Below are positions 21,107 through 27,703 of a DNA stretch of 27,703 bases, piece after piece. The stretch comes from a virus. Below the pieces are notes generated by a model. It did no database searches, had not been told where the DNA came from, and saw only the letters and a program-made list of their open reading frames with translations. Numbering within the stretch: the first letter of the stretch is position 1; each line of letters starts with the position of its first letter. Made by a program: the position numbers and the translations under genes. The stretch covers positions 1-27,703 of IMG/VR virus record IMGVR_UViG_3300009503_000100. The stretch is one strand, 5' to 3'.

Positions 21107-22540
21107 TTATACACTCCCCATCAACGCAGATATATCGGGCAGCACTAACGCCCGTCCTGTGTTTGTCATGCCATAAAATGCAAGCGCTAATGAAGAAACA
21201 TAATCGTCATGCGCCCCGTCAACGTCGGGGTGGTGGCAGCGCAACAAATTACCAGAATACTCTTTGTTTAAATCCAGCATTTGTTGTTCAAATCGTTTCA
21301 CTTCTCGTGTTTTCTGTGCTTCCTGCCCATATGGATATTTTATACGTTTTTTTAATAATGCGTTTTGAAGTTGTAAGAAAACTTCGTGATGCGATTGTGG
21401 AGTCCATTTGAAGCCCTCGATGCTGTAACGTGTTCTGTTTTTGAACATATCTACAACGGGGTCGCCAACGCCCACCGCATCAATGATTACGCGCTTAACG
21501 TTGTAGTTCGCTAAAAAGTTTTTGGTAATTTCAACTTGTGCTTCGTAGTCCTCCCCTTTCAACTCTAACCAATTCAGGATATTAAATTGGTTCCCAATGT
21601 TTTTAAGAAGTGTAACTACGGTGCTGTCAACGTCTCTTGCGATATCGATTCCTGCAACGATTTCGCTATCTTGTGCTTTGTCCTCTTTCACGATTTCGTA
21701 ATTTTCTCGTAATTCAAATAATTGCTGGGCTGTTATGAATTTACTAACCCCAAATATCCATTTCAAATTGTATTGACTTTGGAACTCGTCGCTATCCTCA
21801 CCAATACGTTCCTTAACTTCTTCAATATATTTTGTATAATTAGGATTGTATTTAGCAGCGGTCGTATACGGTAGAATAAAAACCCTTTGATTGCGTGTTA
21901 TACCGTCGCAAAAATAGCGGTATTGTGAACCAAGCGCGGGCGTTCCTATCAGAACACGTGTTGCGTTTGTTGAGGAGCCCATAGGAATTATGTCTTCTTT
22001 GATTTTTTTATCGGGGATATCTTGGCATTCTTCAAGGATAATCAAATCAAATGTATATCCTTTGATAGTTGTGTCAGGAGACGCAGTCAAACATGCAACG
22101 CTGCTAATTTTTTTCTTTGTGTTTGTTATTGTAATTTCGTTTGCATTATACGTCGTGAAATCGTAACCAAATTTTCGGAGTTGTGGTAATGCTTTATCGT
22201 ATGCATCTTTTAAACGTTGAAATGTAATTCTGCTTTGGTCAAATTTCGGAGCGAATATACCAACCTGAAAAACTTTATTTTCCAAAACAGGGTAAAACAA
22301 AGATAGAAAGAAAGTTGTTTGCGCAATTGTGGTTGACTTCCCCGATTGGCGAGCTAACTCCATATAGATTTCGCCGCCTTCGTTCTCTACAACGCTCTTA
22401 ATTATCGCATCGCTAATTTGGCGTTGGTATTCGTAGAGGCAGCAATTAGTCAATTTAAGCAGCATGTAGTCTCTTAATTCACATAACAGTTTCACTTTTT
22501 GCTCGTTGTTCAAACCGCTGTATAAAAGTTGCGAGTTCAT
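21107..22540 (-). CDS. terL: large terminase subunit (ATPase-nuclease)
   Basis: A 477-residue protein from the ATG at 22540, or slightly more if a TTG upstream is used. Motifs in order (numbering from 22540): Walker A ARQSGKST (63-70), Walker B LIILEEC (166-172), a coupling GTPALGS stretch (199-205), and an RNase H-like nuclease with D299 (VAGIDIARDVDST), D354 (VIIDAVGVGDP) and D445-D446 (AHDDYVSSLALA). It cuts concatemeric DNA and drives it into the procapsid through the portal. It overlaps the small terminase end by 62 nt. A palindrome (GAGGTGCCACCTC on the plus strand) lies just before the start and could mask the ribosome site. Confidence 0.92.
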   Translation of the reverse strand: MNSQLLYSGLNNEQKVKLLCELRDYMLLKLTNCCLYEYQRQISDAIIKSVVENEGGEIYMELARQSGKSTTIAQTTFFLSLFYPVLENKVFQVGIFAPKFDQSRITFQRLKDAYDKALPQLRKFGYDFTTYNANEITITNTKKKISSVACLTASPDTTIKGYTFDLIILEECQDIPDKKIKEDIIPMGSSTNATRVLIGTPALGSQYRYFCDGITRNQRVFILPYTTAAKYNPNYTKYIEEVKERIGEDSDEFQSQYNLKWIFGVSKFITAQQLFELRENYEIVKEDKAQDSEIVAGIDIARDVDSTVVTLLKNIGNQFNILNWLELKGEDYEAQVEITKNFLANYNVKRVIIDAVGVGDPVVDMFKNRTRYSIEGFKWTPQSHHEVFLQLQNALLKKRIKYPYGQEAQKTREVKRFEQQMLDLNKEYSGNLLRCHHPDVDGAHDDYVSSLALAFYGMTNTGRALVLPDISALMGSV

Positions 22541-22937
22541 TGTCAAGAGGTGCCACCTCAACTTTATTCAATATACTTATTTTTTCACCTTTTAATGCGG
22601 GTAATTTATCTAAGCGTTGTAACGTCTCAATTAAACGCTCCTCCATGTCGTCTATTTGCTTTAGAATTTTGCGGCGCTCTTTGTCGTTCTCTGCGCGTGC
22701 ATACATTGCCCAAAGTTCTCTGATGCGCTTCAACTTTCCTTCCTCGTAACGGTGGATGTAAGCGTCTATTTCATTTTCTAATTGTTTAGCGCGTTCCTTT
22801 CCTGCTACTTGAACATCTTTCCACACTGTTGAGTAAGCAAGGTCTAATGTGTCTGCTATCTGTTGAAGCGTGAAACCTAACGTTCTTAGTTCAATGATTT
22901 TTTTACGCCGTGCCAGCGTCAACAGCGTGCTCTTCAT
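22479..22937 (-). CDS. terS: small terminase subunit
   Basis: A 152-residue protein that precedes terL. The N-terminal helix-turn-helix (LARRKKIIELRTLGFTLQQI, ADTLDLAYSTVWKDVQ) is the DNA-recognition domain of small terminases; a long helical middle (YEEGKLKRIRELWAMYARAE and KILKQIDDMEERLIETLQRL) should form the oligomerisation core, and the tail (FIQRFEQRAKSETVM) may contact the large subunit. Small terminase selects viral DNA for packaging. The gene overlaps the ParB-like remnant by 35 nt and terL by 62 nt. No strong ribosome site precedes the ATG at 22937, so the start is uncertain; a TTG 12 nt downstream is possible. Confidence 0.8.
   Translation of the reverse strand: MKSTLLTLARRKKIIELRTLGFTLQQIADTLDLAYSTVWKDVQVAGKERAKQLENEIDAYIHRYEEGKLKRIRELWAMYARAENDKERRKILKQIDDMEERLIETLQRLDKLPALKGEKISILNKVEVAPLDNELATFIQRFEQRAKSETVM
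22547..22559 (-). promoter_or_regulatory. palindrome overlapping the terL ribosome site
   Basis: The minus strand reads GAGGTGGCACCTC. GAGGT and ACCTC form a 5-bp stem with a GGC loop, which pairs the only nearby Shine-Dalgarno sequence (GAGGTG) with its own complement. It lies within the small terminase coding region 7-19 nt before the terL start codons. Ribosomes finishing the small terminase could open it, which would couple the two products. Confidence 0.35.
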
Positions 22938-23396
22938 AGAAACGAACCAACGTCAAAAATTTATCTGAAAATTTATTTGATTTTATGCTTAATAAAACTT
23001 TATCTATCTCCTCCGCTTGTTCTTTCTTTGTTATTATAAAAGAGTAGGTTTTAGAAAATTGTTCAACATCTGCAGGGATTTCTGGTGGCGCATCTGGGAG
23101 TTGACGCAAGATATCGTAGCCTTTCATTTCTGCCTCCTGCAAATTTAATAAATCTTCAAGTTGCTGCAACGTAAATGAGTTCTGCAAATCGCTTAACAGG
23201 TTAGCGAACTTAAGAGGGTCAAGTGCGCCTCTAATTTTGTTTAGATTTACTGTTAAAATTTTTGCTTCGTTGTAAGGTCTATGAACCCAACTCGCTTGAT
23301 TTCACGCTTGAGGTGTTCATAATCTGATTCTTGCATTTCGTTTGGGTTCCACGTGTTCGTTTTTAACTCACTTATTTTTATAACGTCATATTTCAT
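22903..23396 (-). pseudogene. ParB-like nuclease gene, broken: catalytic core deleted and frame shifted
   Basis: From the ATG at 23396 (ATGA overlap with the upstream gene) a 47-residue frame reads MKYDVIKISELKTNTWNPNE and continues to KRVGFIDLTTKQKF, then stops at 23253-23255. This is the N-terminal part of ParB/Srx-fold proteins of phages. In another frame (open from 23301 down, without an ATG) the remainder follows: YNEAKILTVNLNKIRGALDP, LLSDLQNSFTLQQLEDLLNL and a C-terminal KKEQAEEIDKVLLSIK. The part that normally lies between, with the catalytic DG.HR motif, about 40-50 residues, is missing. Phage ParB-like proteins often precede the terminase genes. It could be a decayed gene, an assembly gap, or two separately made pieces (a TTG at 23187 could start the second). 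Confidence 0.65.
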
Positions 23397-23872
23397 TGCA
23401 TCCCCTCGTTTCCATTATTCACATTTACACCTGCTCCTGCGGTTTGCGTCTCTTGTGTCTGCTGCGCTTGAGGAACTGCAAATTTACGCACGCCGATATG
23501 TAGTTTGAGCAACTTGTCTTTATCTATCTCATTTTTTCTAATTAAATCTCTTAGATGCCCGCGGACGCAGACCTCAGAAAGTCCAATCTCCCCTGCGAGT
23601 TGTATTAGTGAAAACGGAGTATTAGTTATTATCTTATTAAGCAGGGCTTGTTTAATCCGTGCTTGTCGTTCGGAATACCGTCCCCTAATACGTTCGCCAC
23701 GCCCGAACGTTTTAATTCCTTTTTTCCTCAGGAATGTTAAAACAGATGGAGCAGTGCAGCCGTAGCGCTGCCCTAATTCTGCTAACGTTGCACCTGCAAG
23801 ATATTCATTAATAATCTGCTGCTGTTGCTCAAGCGAGTATTTCTTCTCGAACGCATGCACATACCTATACAT
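23393..23872 (-). CDS. DNA-binding protein with two helix-turn-helix domains
   Basis: A 159-residue protein from the ATG at 23872, which has GAGGTGA 4 nt upstream (a GTG at 23917 lies within the upstream gene and is less likely). The first HTH (LEQQQQIINEYLAGATLAEL, GQRYGCTAPSVLTFLRKKGI) resembles resolvase/transposase-type HTH; a basic linker (GRGERIRGRYSERQARIKQA) follows; the second, winged-helix-like HTH reads PFSLIQLAGEIGLSEVCVRG. The C-terminus is Gln/Asn-rich and disordered. Such proteins are regulators or recognition factors. It lies before the ParB-like and terminase genes and is overlapped by the former (ATGA), so it may control late genes or bind the packaging site. Confidence 0.7.
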   Translation of the reverse strand: MYRYVHAFEKKYSLEQQQQIINEYLAGATLAELGQRYGCTAPSVLTFLRKKGIKTFGRGERIRGRYSERQARIKQALLNKIITNTPFSLIQLAGEIGLSEVCVRGHLRDLIRKNEIDKDKLLKLHIGVRKFAVPQAQQTQETQTAGAGVNVNNGNEGMQ

Positions 23873-23892
23873 TCCGTCACCTCGTAAATTTT

Positions 23893-24024
23893 TTAATCGG
23901 CGTGTTTCTTGCGCCACCTAACAATTTCTTCATCAGTTGTGTAATCCTCGTCGTCGTTTCTATACATCTCATATTCTTCATTCCATTCTCCTTCGGTTAA
24001 ACGTTTTGTTTTTTTATCTTTCAT
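23893..24024 (-). CDS. 43-aa acidic protein
   Basis: The frame reads MKDKKTKRLTEGEWNEEYEM and continues YRNDDEDYTTDEEIVRWRKKHAD. GAGGTG lies 5 nt before the ATG. The gene fills the space between the 93-residue gene (9 nt upstream) and the HTH protein, whose ribosome site follows shortly after the stop. It has a basic start, a strongly acidic middle (NDDEDYTTDEE) and a basic end. I recognise no family. The codon pattern and position support a real gene. Confidence 0.65.
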   Translation of the reverse strand: MKDKKTKRLTEGEWNEEYEMYRNDDEDYTTDEEIVRWRKKHAD

Positions 24025-24033
24025 TTGAACACC

Positions 24034-24315
24034 TCAGGGACTCGCTGCAACGTCCTGGGAAGGTTTGACTTTTGCGCGGTCATTGATAAAGAGGTTGAAG
24101 GCTTCGGTTACGCCGTCCTTACGTTTGATAACCACGTGGTAATACGCTCTGTGGCGCTTCGTGATGCGCTCCCACGCAGCGATACGCTCGCCTTTCTCTG
24201 TGCGCCCTGTAAAATCAGGTTGCGTCGGCGCAGGTTTGGTTGCAGCGCCTAAAGTTGTTTGTGTTTGTTTTTGTTGTGGCTGGAAGTTGACTTTTTGTAT
24301 ATTCACATTTGCCAT
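24034..24315 (-). CDS. 93-aa protein of unknown function, first gene of the regulatory operon
   Basis: The N-terminal third is Gln/Thr/Pro-rich and probably disordered (VNFQPQQKQTQTTLGAATKP); the rest is a small basic domain (ERIAAWERITKRHRAYYHVV, IKRKDGVTEAFNLFINDRAK), perhaps a beta hairpin with a helix. GAGGTGA stands 4 nt before the ATG at 24315 and a good BRE/TATA promoter lies upstream. The location after the control region and before DNA-binding proteins is compatible with nucleic acid binding, but no known motif supports it. Confidence 0.7.
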   Translation of the reverse strand: MANVNIQKVNFQPQQKQTQTTLGAATKPAPTQPDFTGRTEKGERIAAWERITKRHRAYYHVVIKRKDGVTEAFNLFINDRAKVKPSQDVAASP

Positions 24316-24344
24316 GTACTCACCTCGTGTCGCTTTATATACAC

Positions 24345-24365
24345 ATATAACTATATAAACCTTTC
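24345..24365 (-). promoter_or_regulatory. BRE and TATA-box promoter of the regulatory/packaging operon
   Basis: The minus strand reads CCGAAAGGTTTATATAG: a BRE-like purine block CGAAAG followed by TTTATATA, centred about 37 nt before the ATG at 24315. With a start site about 25 nt downstream the leader would be some 12 nt and hold the GAGGTGA site. This is the best archaeal promoter in the window and probably serves the genes leftward into packaging. Confidence 0.65.
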
Positions 24366-24407
24366 GGTCAGGTTAGATTTATATAAGTTAATATGTTTTA
24401 TTTATAA

Positions 24408-24596
24408 ATGTTATTGGAACACAAAGTTTATAAACTTTTCTTCTTCTCTGGAGTTTCCTCCACAACCTTCACAGAAAGAAAGGCTGCTGAACCCAAACAA
24501 GTTGGAATGCGATTAAACGCACAGAAGCGAACTTTAAACCTACGAACGCTGCGCGCCCGCTCTTCCCTTCCTCCTCCCTGCGCCAAACAACCTTAA
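24408..24596 (+). CDS. possible leaderless plus-strand gene (uncertain)
   Basis: A 62-residue frame beginning MLLEHKVYKLFFFSGVSSTT. A TATA-like element TTTATATA at 24378-24385 is spaced so that transcription would begin almost at the ATG, as in archaeal leaderless mRNAs, and it would be the only plus-strand gene. Against it: the sequence resembles no family I know, its C-terminal third is low-complexity, and the minus strand has a comparably plausible 52-residue frame over the same bases (TTG at 24586, stop at 24428, ending KVVEETPEKKKSL) with an upstream TATA near 24620. At most one of the two is likely to be real. Confidence 0.2.
   Translation: MLLEHKVYKLFFFSGVSSTTFTERKAAEPKQVGMRLNAQKRTLNLRTLRARSSLPPPCAKQP
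24423..24438. promoter_or_regulatory. 16-bp perfect palindrome, operator candidate
   Basis: AAAGTTTATAAACTTT reads the same on both strands and encloses a TATA-like core. It lies about 65-75 nt upstream of the BRE/TATA promoter at 24345-24365. A related palindrome ATTTATAAAT occurs at 24400-24409 and again at 24960-24969. A dimeric repressor, such as the HTH protein at 23393-23872, could bind here; that link is a guess. Confidence 0.4.
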
Positions 24597-24991
24597 CGGC
24601 CAAATAAAAAGGCGGCGTATATATTCGAATTTTTTCGACTTTTTAATTTTGAAACGGAAGGTATATAAATTTGGGGGGGCAATTCTTAGTTAAAATCCCT
24701 TCCCAAAATCTTTTTTTACGTCTTACCAAAAACATTATTAGGATAGTAAGAAAAATTGCCCCCCTTTTTTTCACGCCGAAGACTTGTAATTTTAACGTCG
24801 TAAAAAAAATTGCCCCCCCATGTTTTACGGCGTTAAAACCTCTTTTTTTAAAATGCCTTTCACTGAAAACAAAATTAGTGTTAAGGTTTTTTGTTATTCC
24901 GTAGTTATGGAATTTTTTTAGTGTTTTTAAAATTGCCCCCCTCAAAATTGCCCCCCAACATTTATAAATCTTATCCTAAAACAAAATTAGT
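24597..24991. other. AT-rich intergenic region with repeats; no convincing gene
   Basis: About 395 nt with no gene I can support. The sequence is rich in A and T runs broken by C6-C7 or G7 blocks. It holds the AATTGCCCCCC repeats, a 14-bp direct repeat (AAAACAAAATTAGT at 24866-24879 and 24978-24991), and TATA-like elements near 24620 and at 24662-24670 (GGAAGGTATATAAAT on the plus strand). It lies between the helicase-side genes and the regulatory operon and is best read as a control or origin region. Confidence 0.5.
24673..24956. repeat. five AATTGCCCCCC elements (iteron-like)
   Basis: On the plus strand AATTGCCCCCC (C6 or C7) occurs at 24754-24764, 24808-24819, 24931-24941 and 24946-24956, and in inverted orientation at 24673-24684 (GGGGGGGCAATT). 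The first and second copies can pair as an inverted repeat; the last two are tandem with a 15-bp period. The surroundings are T- and A-rich. Repeated G/C-blocks in an AT-rich region next to primase and helicase genes are what replication origins and multi-copy regulator sites look like. Confidence 0.7.
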
Positions 24992-25303
24992 TTAAACTCT
25001 GCGGCTGGCATCTATTTTTTCCCTAAGGTTCCTCCAAACATTAATTAATCCTTGCCGCCACTCTTCCATGTCTTCCCTTGTTAATATATAAGGTGTGTTA
25101 TGATTTCGCTTTGTGCATGAATATCCATTGCTTTTAGCTACCTTCTCATAGTCTATAACCATAAAGAACTCGTTTTCGTCTTGCTGATACATCGTTTCTG
25201 ACCACACTAAAAAGTTCGGGTCTCCAGTTTCGTAGATTATTAATTTTGCTATTTTCTTTGCTTTTGCCGTGTCATATACTTTTTCGCCAGTAGCCAATTT
25301 CAT
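24992..25303 (-). CDS. YDT-family small protein, paralogue of the gene at 304-534
   Basis: A 103-residue protein of unknown function. The N-terminus TGEKVYDTAKAKKIAKL and the later ETMYQQDENEFFMVIDYEK and REDMEEWRQGLINVW parallel the 76-residue protein at the left end, so both belong to one family with a conserved YDT..KA..IA motif and a beta hairpin. A Cys/His-containing insertion (NGYSCTKRNHNTPYI) is unique to this copy. GAGGTGA, which contains the helicase stop, stands 4 nt before the ATG, so it is translated with the helicase. Its stop ends the replication operon. Confidence 0.75.
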   Translation of the reverse strand: MKLATGEKVYDTAKAKKIAKLIIYETGDPNFLVWSETMYQQDENEFFMVIDYEKVAKSNGYSCTKRNHNTPYILTREDMEEWRQGLINVWRNLREKIDASRRV

Positions 25304-25307
25304 TTTC

Positions 25308-26873
25308 TCACCTCACACCTGTTTTGAACGCTACACCGATATAGTAATAATATCCTCTGTTTTTTTTCAATTCAAAGCCTTTGTTGCGTTCTAAATCTTC
25401 ATAGAATTGGTTGCGTCCAACCGCACCAGGAAGGCGTTTCATTGTATACCAACGAGTATACGCTTCATAGAGCTCTTGCTTTTGAATTTTAAAGGTGGGG
25501 TCAGGCATTTCTTGCCGCTCGTCCAAATACCTAAATTCCAGACACTCGTCTATAAACAGCTGTATTACATCCGAGCTGCGTCCATATGCCTCCATCGTTT
25601 GGAGCGCTTCTTTAATCCCTACTGTTTTATTTTCTCTTTTTACCATCAAATAGTGTTTCATTAACAACGTCGCGAGGTAATCGTAATCCTCATCAGTGAT
25701 TTTAGAAAGAAGCGTAGGGTCTGCTTTATATTCATGCGGGTTTTGAGGGTCAGGGTCACTTACAAAGATGTTGGGACAGTGGAAGAGTTTGACACGCCGC
25801 CAAAACGCAAAGTCGGCGGTATCTATCGCAGGCGGGACGTTGACAGCGAATATATGCGTCGTGAAAATGTCAGTTTGGTAGCGTGGTTTAAATTTTTCTT
25901 CTACAGTTATCCGCCCTCCTCCTGTGACACGTTTAATAACCGCTAAATCTCCTGTTTGTTCTGTTTGCATCTCCTCCGAGACGAGATTAAAGAGTTTGCC
26001 GTTAAGTTCATTCAACGCAAAACGGTTAGTCAAAATATCCGTGAAACTTACGCTTGCACAATTCTGTTCGCCGAAGCAATTCCTCAAAAGTTCAAGTAAA
26101 ACAGTCTTCCCATTTGCGCCAATGCCTTCCAAGAATATTACCTTAATTTGTGTTTCATTACTTGCAGCAAGTCCTGCCCCAACTGCTTCTAAAAACTCTT
26201 CCTTACCGTCGCCGAGGATTTGCGTTAATATCGTATCTATCTTCTCATTTGGTTTAAGTGTCATTGAAATATGGCGTGGGATAAGGACGTGTGGGTAAAA
26301 CGTCTTCTCAGTGTCCTTATAGAATTGGAAGATGTTGCCGTCAGCGTAACCGTTGGCGAAGTATATCCGCGTTCCTGATTTATCCGCGACTCGCCCAAGC
26401 CTATATAAAATATGTTTCATGAAGTAGACCGTATCTTTGACTGCGGTGGGTGTCAATGATGTTTTTTTAAACCAACTGTTCATAACATAATGTGTGACTA
26501 TATGCTCTACTTCCAACTGTTTATATTCTTTGTATACTCCTCGATCGTTTTTAATTGCTTTAATTGCAGCGGTTTCCATCTCTTCGCCGTTAAGAACAAG
26601 ATAAAGGTGGGTGTCCTCAGCACGTTTAAGTTCTTCCATAACATATAACGCCATAGCCCCATACGAGCGTGAGCGGACAACAAAGTCGTGGAGTTGGTCT
26701 AACGTCACCGCGTCTATGTTGTTTAAATATTCTTTAAGTTCTTTGTTTGTTTCTATCCATTCTGCCGTCACCATCCTTTCTTTTGAAACGTCTTCGGCGA
26801 CGTCTTTGCGTCTGCTTTCATTGCGCAGCTTTGCGCCGATAGTGGGGTCTATTTTGTAAACCTCCTCAGGCAT
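25308..26873 (-). CDS. D5-like SF3 replicative helicase
   Basis: A 521-residue protein with a superfamily 3 AAA+ core: Walker A EGIGANGKTVLL (249-260), Walker B FNLVSEEM (295-302), motif C THIFAVNVPPAIDT (339-352) and an arginine pair FWRRV (358-361). The preceding about 200 residues correspond to the D5 N-terminal domain (YGDG/FANGYADGNIF...LIPRHISMTLKPNEKIDTIL), and the C-terminus (AYTRWYTMKRLPGAVGRNQF then FELKKNRGYYYYIGVAF) is a winged helix. It unwinds DNA as a hexamer and normally works with a primase, encoded 5 nt upstream. GGGTGA lies 4 nt before the ATG. A Zn-free, stand-alone helicase beside a separate primase is common in archaeal viruses. Confidence 0.88.
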   Translation of the reverse strand: MPEEVYKIDPTIGAKLRNESRRKDVAEDVSKERMVTAEWIETNKELKEYLNNIDAVTLDQLHDFVVRSRSYGAMALYVMEELKRAEDTHLYLVLNGEEMETAAIKAIKNDRGVYKEYKQLEVEHIVTHYVMNSWFKKTSLTPTAVKDTVYFMKHILYRLGRVADKSGTRIYFANGYADGNIFQFYKDTEKTFYPHVLIPRHISMTLKPNEKIDTILTQILGDGKEEFLEAVGAGLAASNETQIKVIFLEGIGANGKTVLLELLRNCFGEQNCASVSFTDILTNRFALNELNGKLFNLVSEEMQTEQTGDLAVIKRVTGGGRITVEEKFKPRYQTDIFTTHIFAVNVPPAIDTADFAFWRRVKLFHCPNIFVSDPDPQNPHEYKADPTLLSKITDEDYDYLATLLMKHYLMVKRENKTVGIKEALQTMEAYGRSSDVIQLFIDECLEFRYLDERQEMPDPTFKIQKQELYEAYTRWYTMKRLPGAVGRNQFYEDLERNKGFELKKNRGYYYYIGVAFKTGVR

Positions 26874-26877
26874 TTAA

Positions 26878-27636
26878 TCACCCTCTCGTTGAAAAGTCTT
26901 TAAACCAATTCCCTAATTTGCGCTGTTGTTCAAACAGCCTGTTTTCAATAAAGTAATTAAAATCTTTTTGGATGCCCTCGTATGAATAGAATTCCACAAC
27001 GTCAGGATACATTACACAATCAGGAACTCTTATCTCCTTCCGCTCGAAGTCTACAACAACGGCGGTTTTTTTCTTCTTTGTTTTTTCATTCACGCCTCCG
27101 AATTCACGAATTAGATGATTCTTATTAAACACACTGCCGTCCACCATCGCATTATACCGTTTGTCCAGATTCGCAAGCCACGGTTTGAACTTCAAAGAAA
27201 AGACGTAATTTCTAAAGAGACGCAGGATGTCCGTATTCGCCGCTATGATTCCTGCGATATCCGCGCCGAATGTTATATTTCTGTAGTCGAGCAGGATATG
27301 GATATGGAAGGACTTATTCCCTGAGTGGGCACTCAGGAATGGGACACCATCTTGTTTTAACCGTTCGCAGATTTTGAACGTTAAAAACAGGTTGTCCTCA
27401 AAATTCGGTCGGTCGCATTCTATCACTATCTCGTTAGCAAGAATCACACGGTGATTAACAGGCAATTGATACGTCAAAATCGCCTCAGGAAGTCGCAGCC
27501 TCTCGGTGTTGACTTCTCTGCACACAACAACAGGCGCGCATGACGGAGAAAAAGCACACTGCAATCTAAGCAGCCACTGACGTTGTGCTTCGGCGGTGGG
27601 ATGCTCTTCATACCAATACTTCCACGTGTCATGCAT
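26878..27636 (-). CDS. archaeo-eukaryotic primase (AEP, PriS-like)
   Basis: A 252-residue protein with AEP motifs: motif I EIVIECDRPNFED (E73, D75 as metal ligands), motif II SAHSGNKSFHIHILLDY (105-117, the S-G-x-x-S-F-H-x-H nucleotide-binding pattern) and a later VFNKNHLIREFGG (169-181), in which the basic residue contacts phosphate. PriS-like AEPs make RNA/DNA primers. The length equals the catalytic core only; no zinc knuckle is evident. AAGGTGA lies 4 nt before the ATG at 27636. It is the first gene of the replication operon and ends 4 nt before the helicase start. An operator-like palindrome stands 42-60 nt upstream. Confidence 0.82.
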   Translation of the reverse strand: MHDTWKYWYEEHPTAEAQRQWLLRLQCAFSPSCAPVVVCREVNTERLRLPEAILTYQLPVNHRVILANEIVIECDRPNFEDNLFLTFKICERLKQDGVPFLSAHSGNKSFHIHILLDYRNITFGADIAGIIAANTDILRLFRNYVFSLKFKPWLANLDKRYNAMVDGSVFNKNHLIREFGGVNEKTKKKKTAVVVDFERKEIRVPDCVMYPDVVEFYSYEGIQKDFNYFIENRLFEQQRKLGNWFKDFSTRG

Positions 27637-27677
27637 ATTATCACCTTTTAGAGAGGGTGTATAGTGTTTTTGCGGGC

Positions 27678-27695
27678 ATAGCTTTAAAAAGCTAT
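27678..27695 (-). promoter_or_regulatory. palindrome with TATA-like core upstream of the primase
   Basis: ATAGCTTT-AA-AAAGCTAT is a perfect 8-bp inverted repeat. On the minus strand its centre, CTTTTTAAAG, can serve as a TATA box about 45-55 nt before the primase ATG. An operator that overlaps the box would allow repression of the replication operon. Confidence 0.45.
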
Positions 27696-27703
27696 CTTAC
27701 TAA

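Noticed and set aside
24643-24945. A 100-aa minus-strand frame containing repeated GGAIF/RGAIF segments
   Set aside because: The repeated residues come only from the GGGGGGCAATTTT element; the start is a TTG without a ribosome site and the base pattern is that of an intergenic repeat region.
24673-24956. CRISPR array
   Set aside because: The repeats are only 11-12 bp, spaced irregularly (about 15 to 110 bp) and one is inverted; no cas gene is near.
1-27703. tRNA genes, rRNA genes, integrase or attachment sites
   Set aside because: None were recognised by eye on either strand. A tRNA scan and a search for terminal repeats would settle whether the window ends are genome ends.

Overview
This window looks like most of the genome of a tailed dsDNA virus (siphovirus-like head-tail virus) of an archaeon, or a provirus of that kind. 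All convincing genes lie on the minus strand, so the map reads from right (27.7 kb) to left (1). Archaeal signs seen in the sequence are: Shine-Dalgarno sites of the form GAGGTGA or GGTGGTGA, very often exactly 4 nt before the ATG; TATA boxes, one with a BRE-like purine block; an archaeo-eukaryotic-type primase beside an SF3 helicase; and zinc-ribbon insertions in structural proteins. The host cannot be named from the sequence. I see no tRNA, rRNA, integrase or CRISPR array.

Right end (27.7-23.4 kb), replication and control: a palindromic promoter region, primase, D5-like SF3 helicase, a small YDT-family protein, then about 680 nt without a convincing gene that carries five copies of an AATTGCCCCCC element and several palindromes (origin or control region candidate). 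After it come a BRE/TATA promoter, two small proteins and a double-HTH DNA-binding protein.

Packaging and head (23.4-14.5 kb): a broken ParB-like gene, small and large terminase, two small proteins (one with four CxxC pairs), portal fused to a MuF-like domain, a PurD-like ATP-grasp enzyme overlapping the portal by ATGA, prohead protease fused to a scaffold that also has its own internal start, and the HK97-fold major capsid protein followed by a hairpin terminator.

Head surface, connector and tail (14.5-2.9 kb): two decoration-like proteins, a 776-aa beta-helix fibre, a connector with an inserted module, an HK97-gp10-like protein, a tail terminator candidate, a conserved phage protein, tail tube, two tail assembly chaperone frames linked by a canonical G GGT TTT -1 slippery site, a short tape measure, a Dit-like protein, a baseplate hub and a glycine-rich receptor-binding protein.

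Left end (2.9-0 kb), lysis and accessory: an XhlA-like coiled-coil/TM protein and a holin-like protein, a protein of unknown function, a PD-(D/E)XK-like protein without the usual lysine, an N-terminally truncated DNA methyltransferase, then an AT-rich promoter driving a run of very small acidic proteins, one a paralogue of the YDT-family protein at the other end.

The points I rate highest are the ATP-grasp enzyme embedded in the capsid operon, the programmed frameshift signal in the tail chaperone, the nested scaffold start, the repeat region next to the replication genes, and the ParB gene that has lost its catalytic core. Most genes overlap by ATGA, TGATG or TAATG or are separated by only a few bases, which suggests long co-translated operons.
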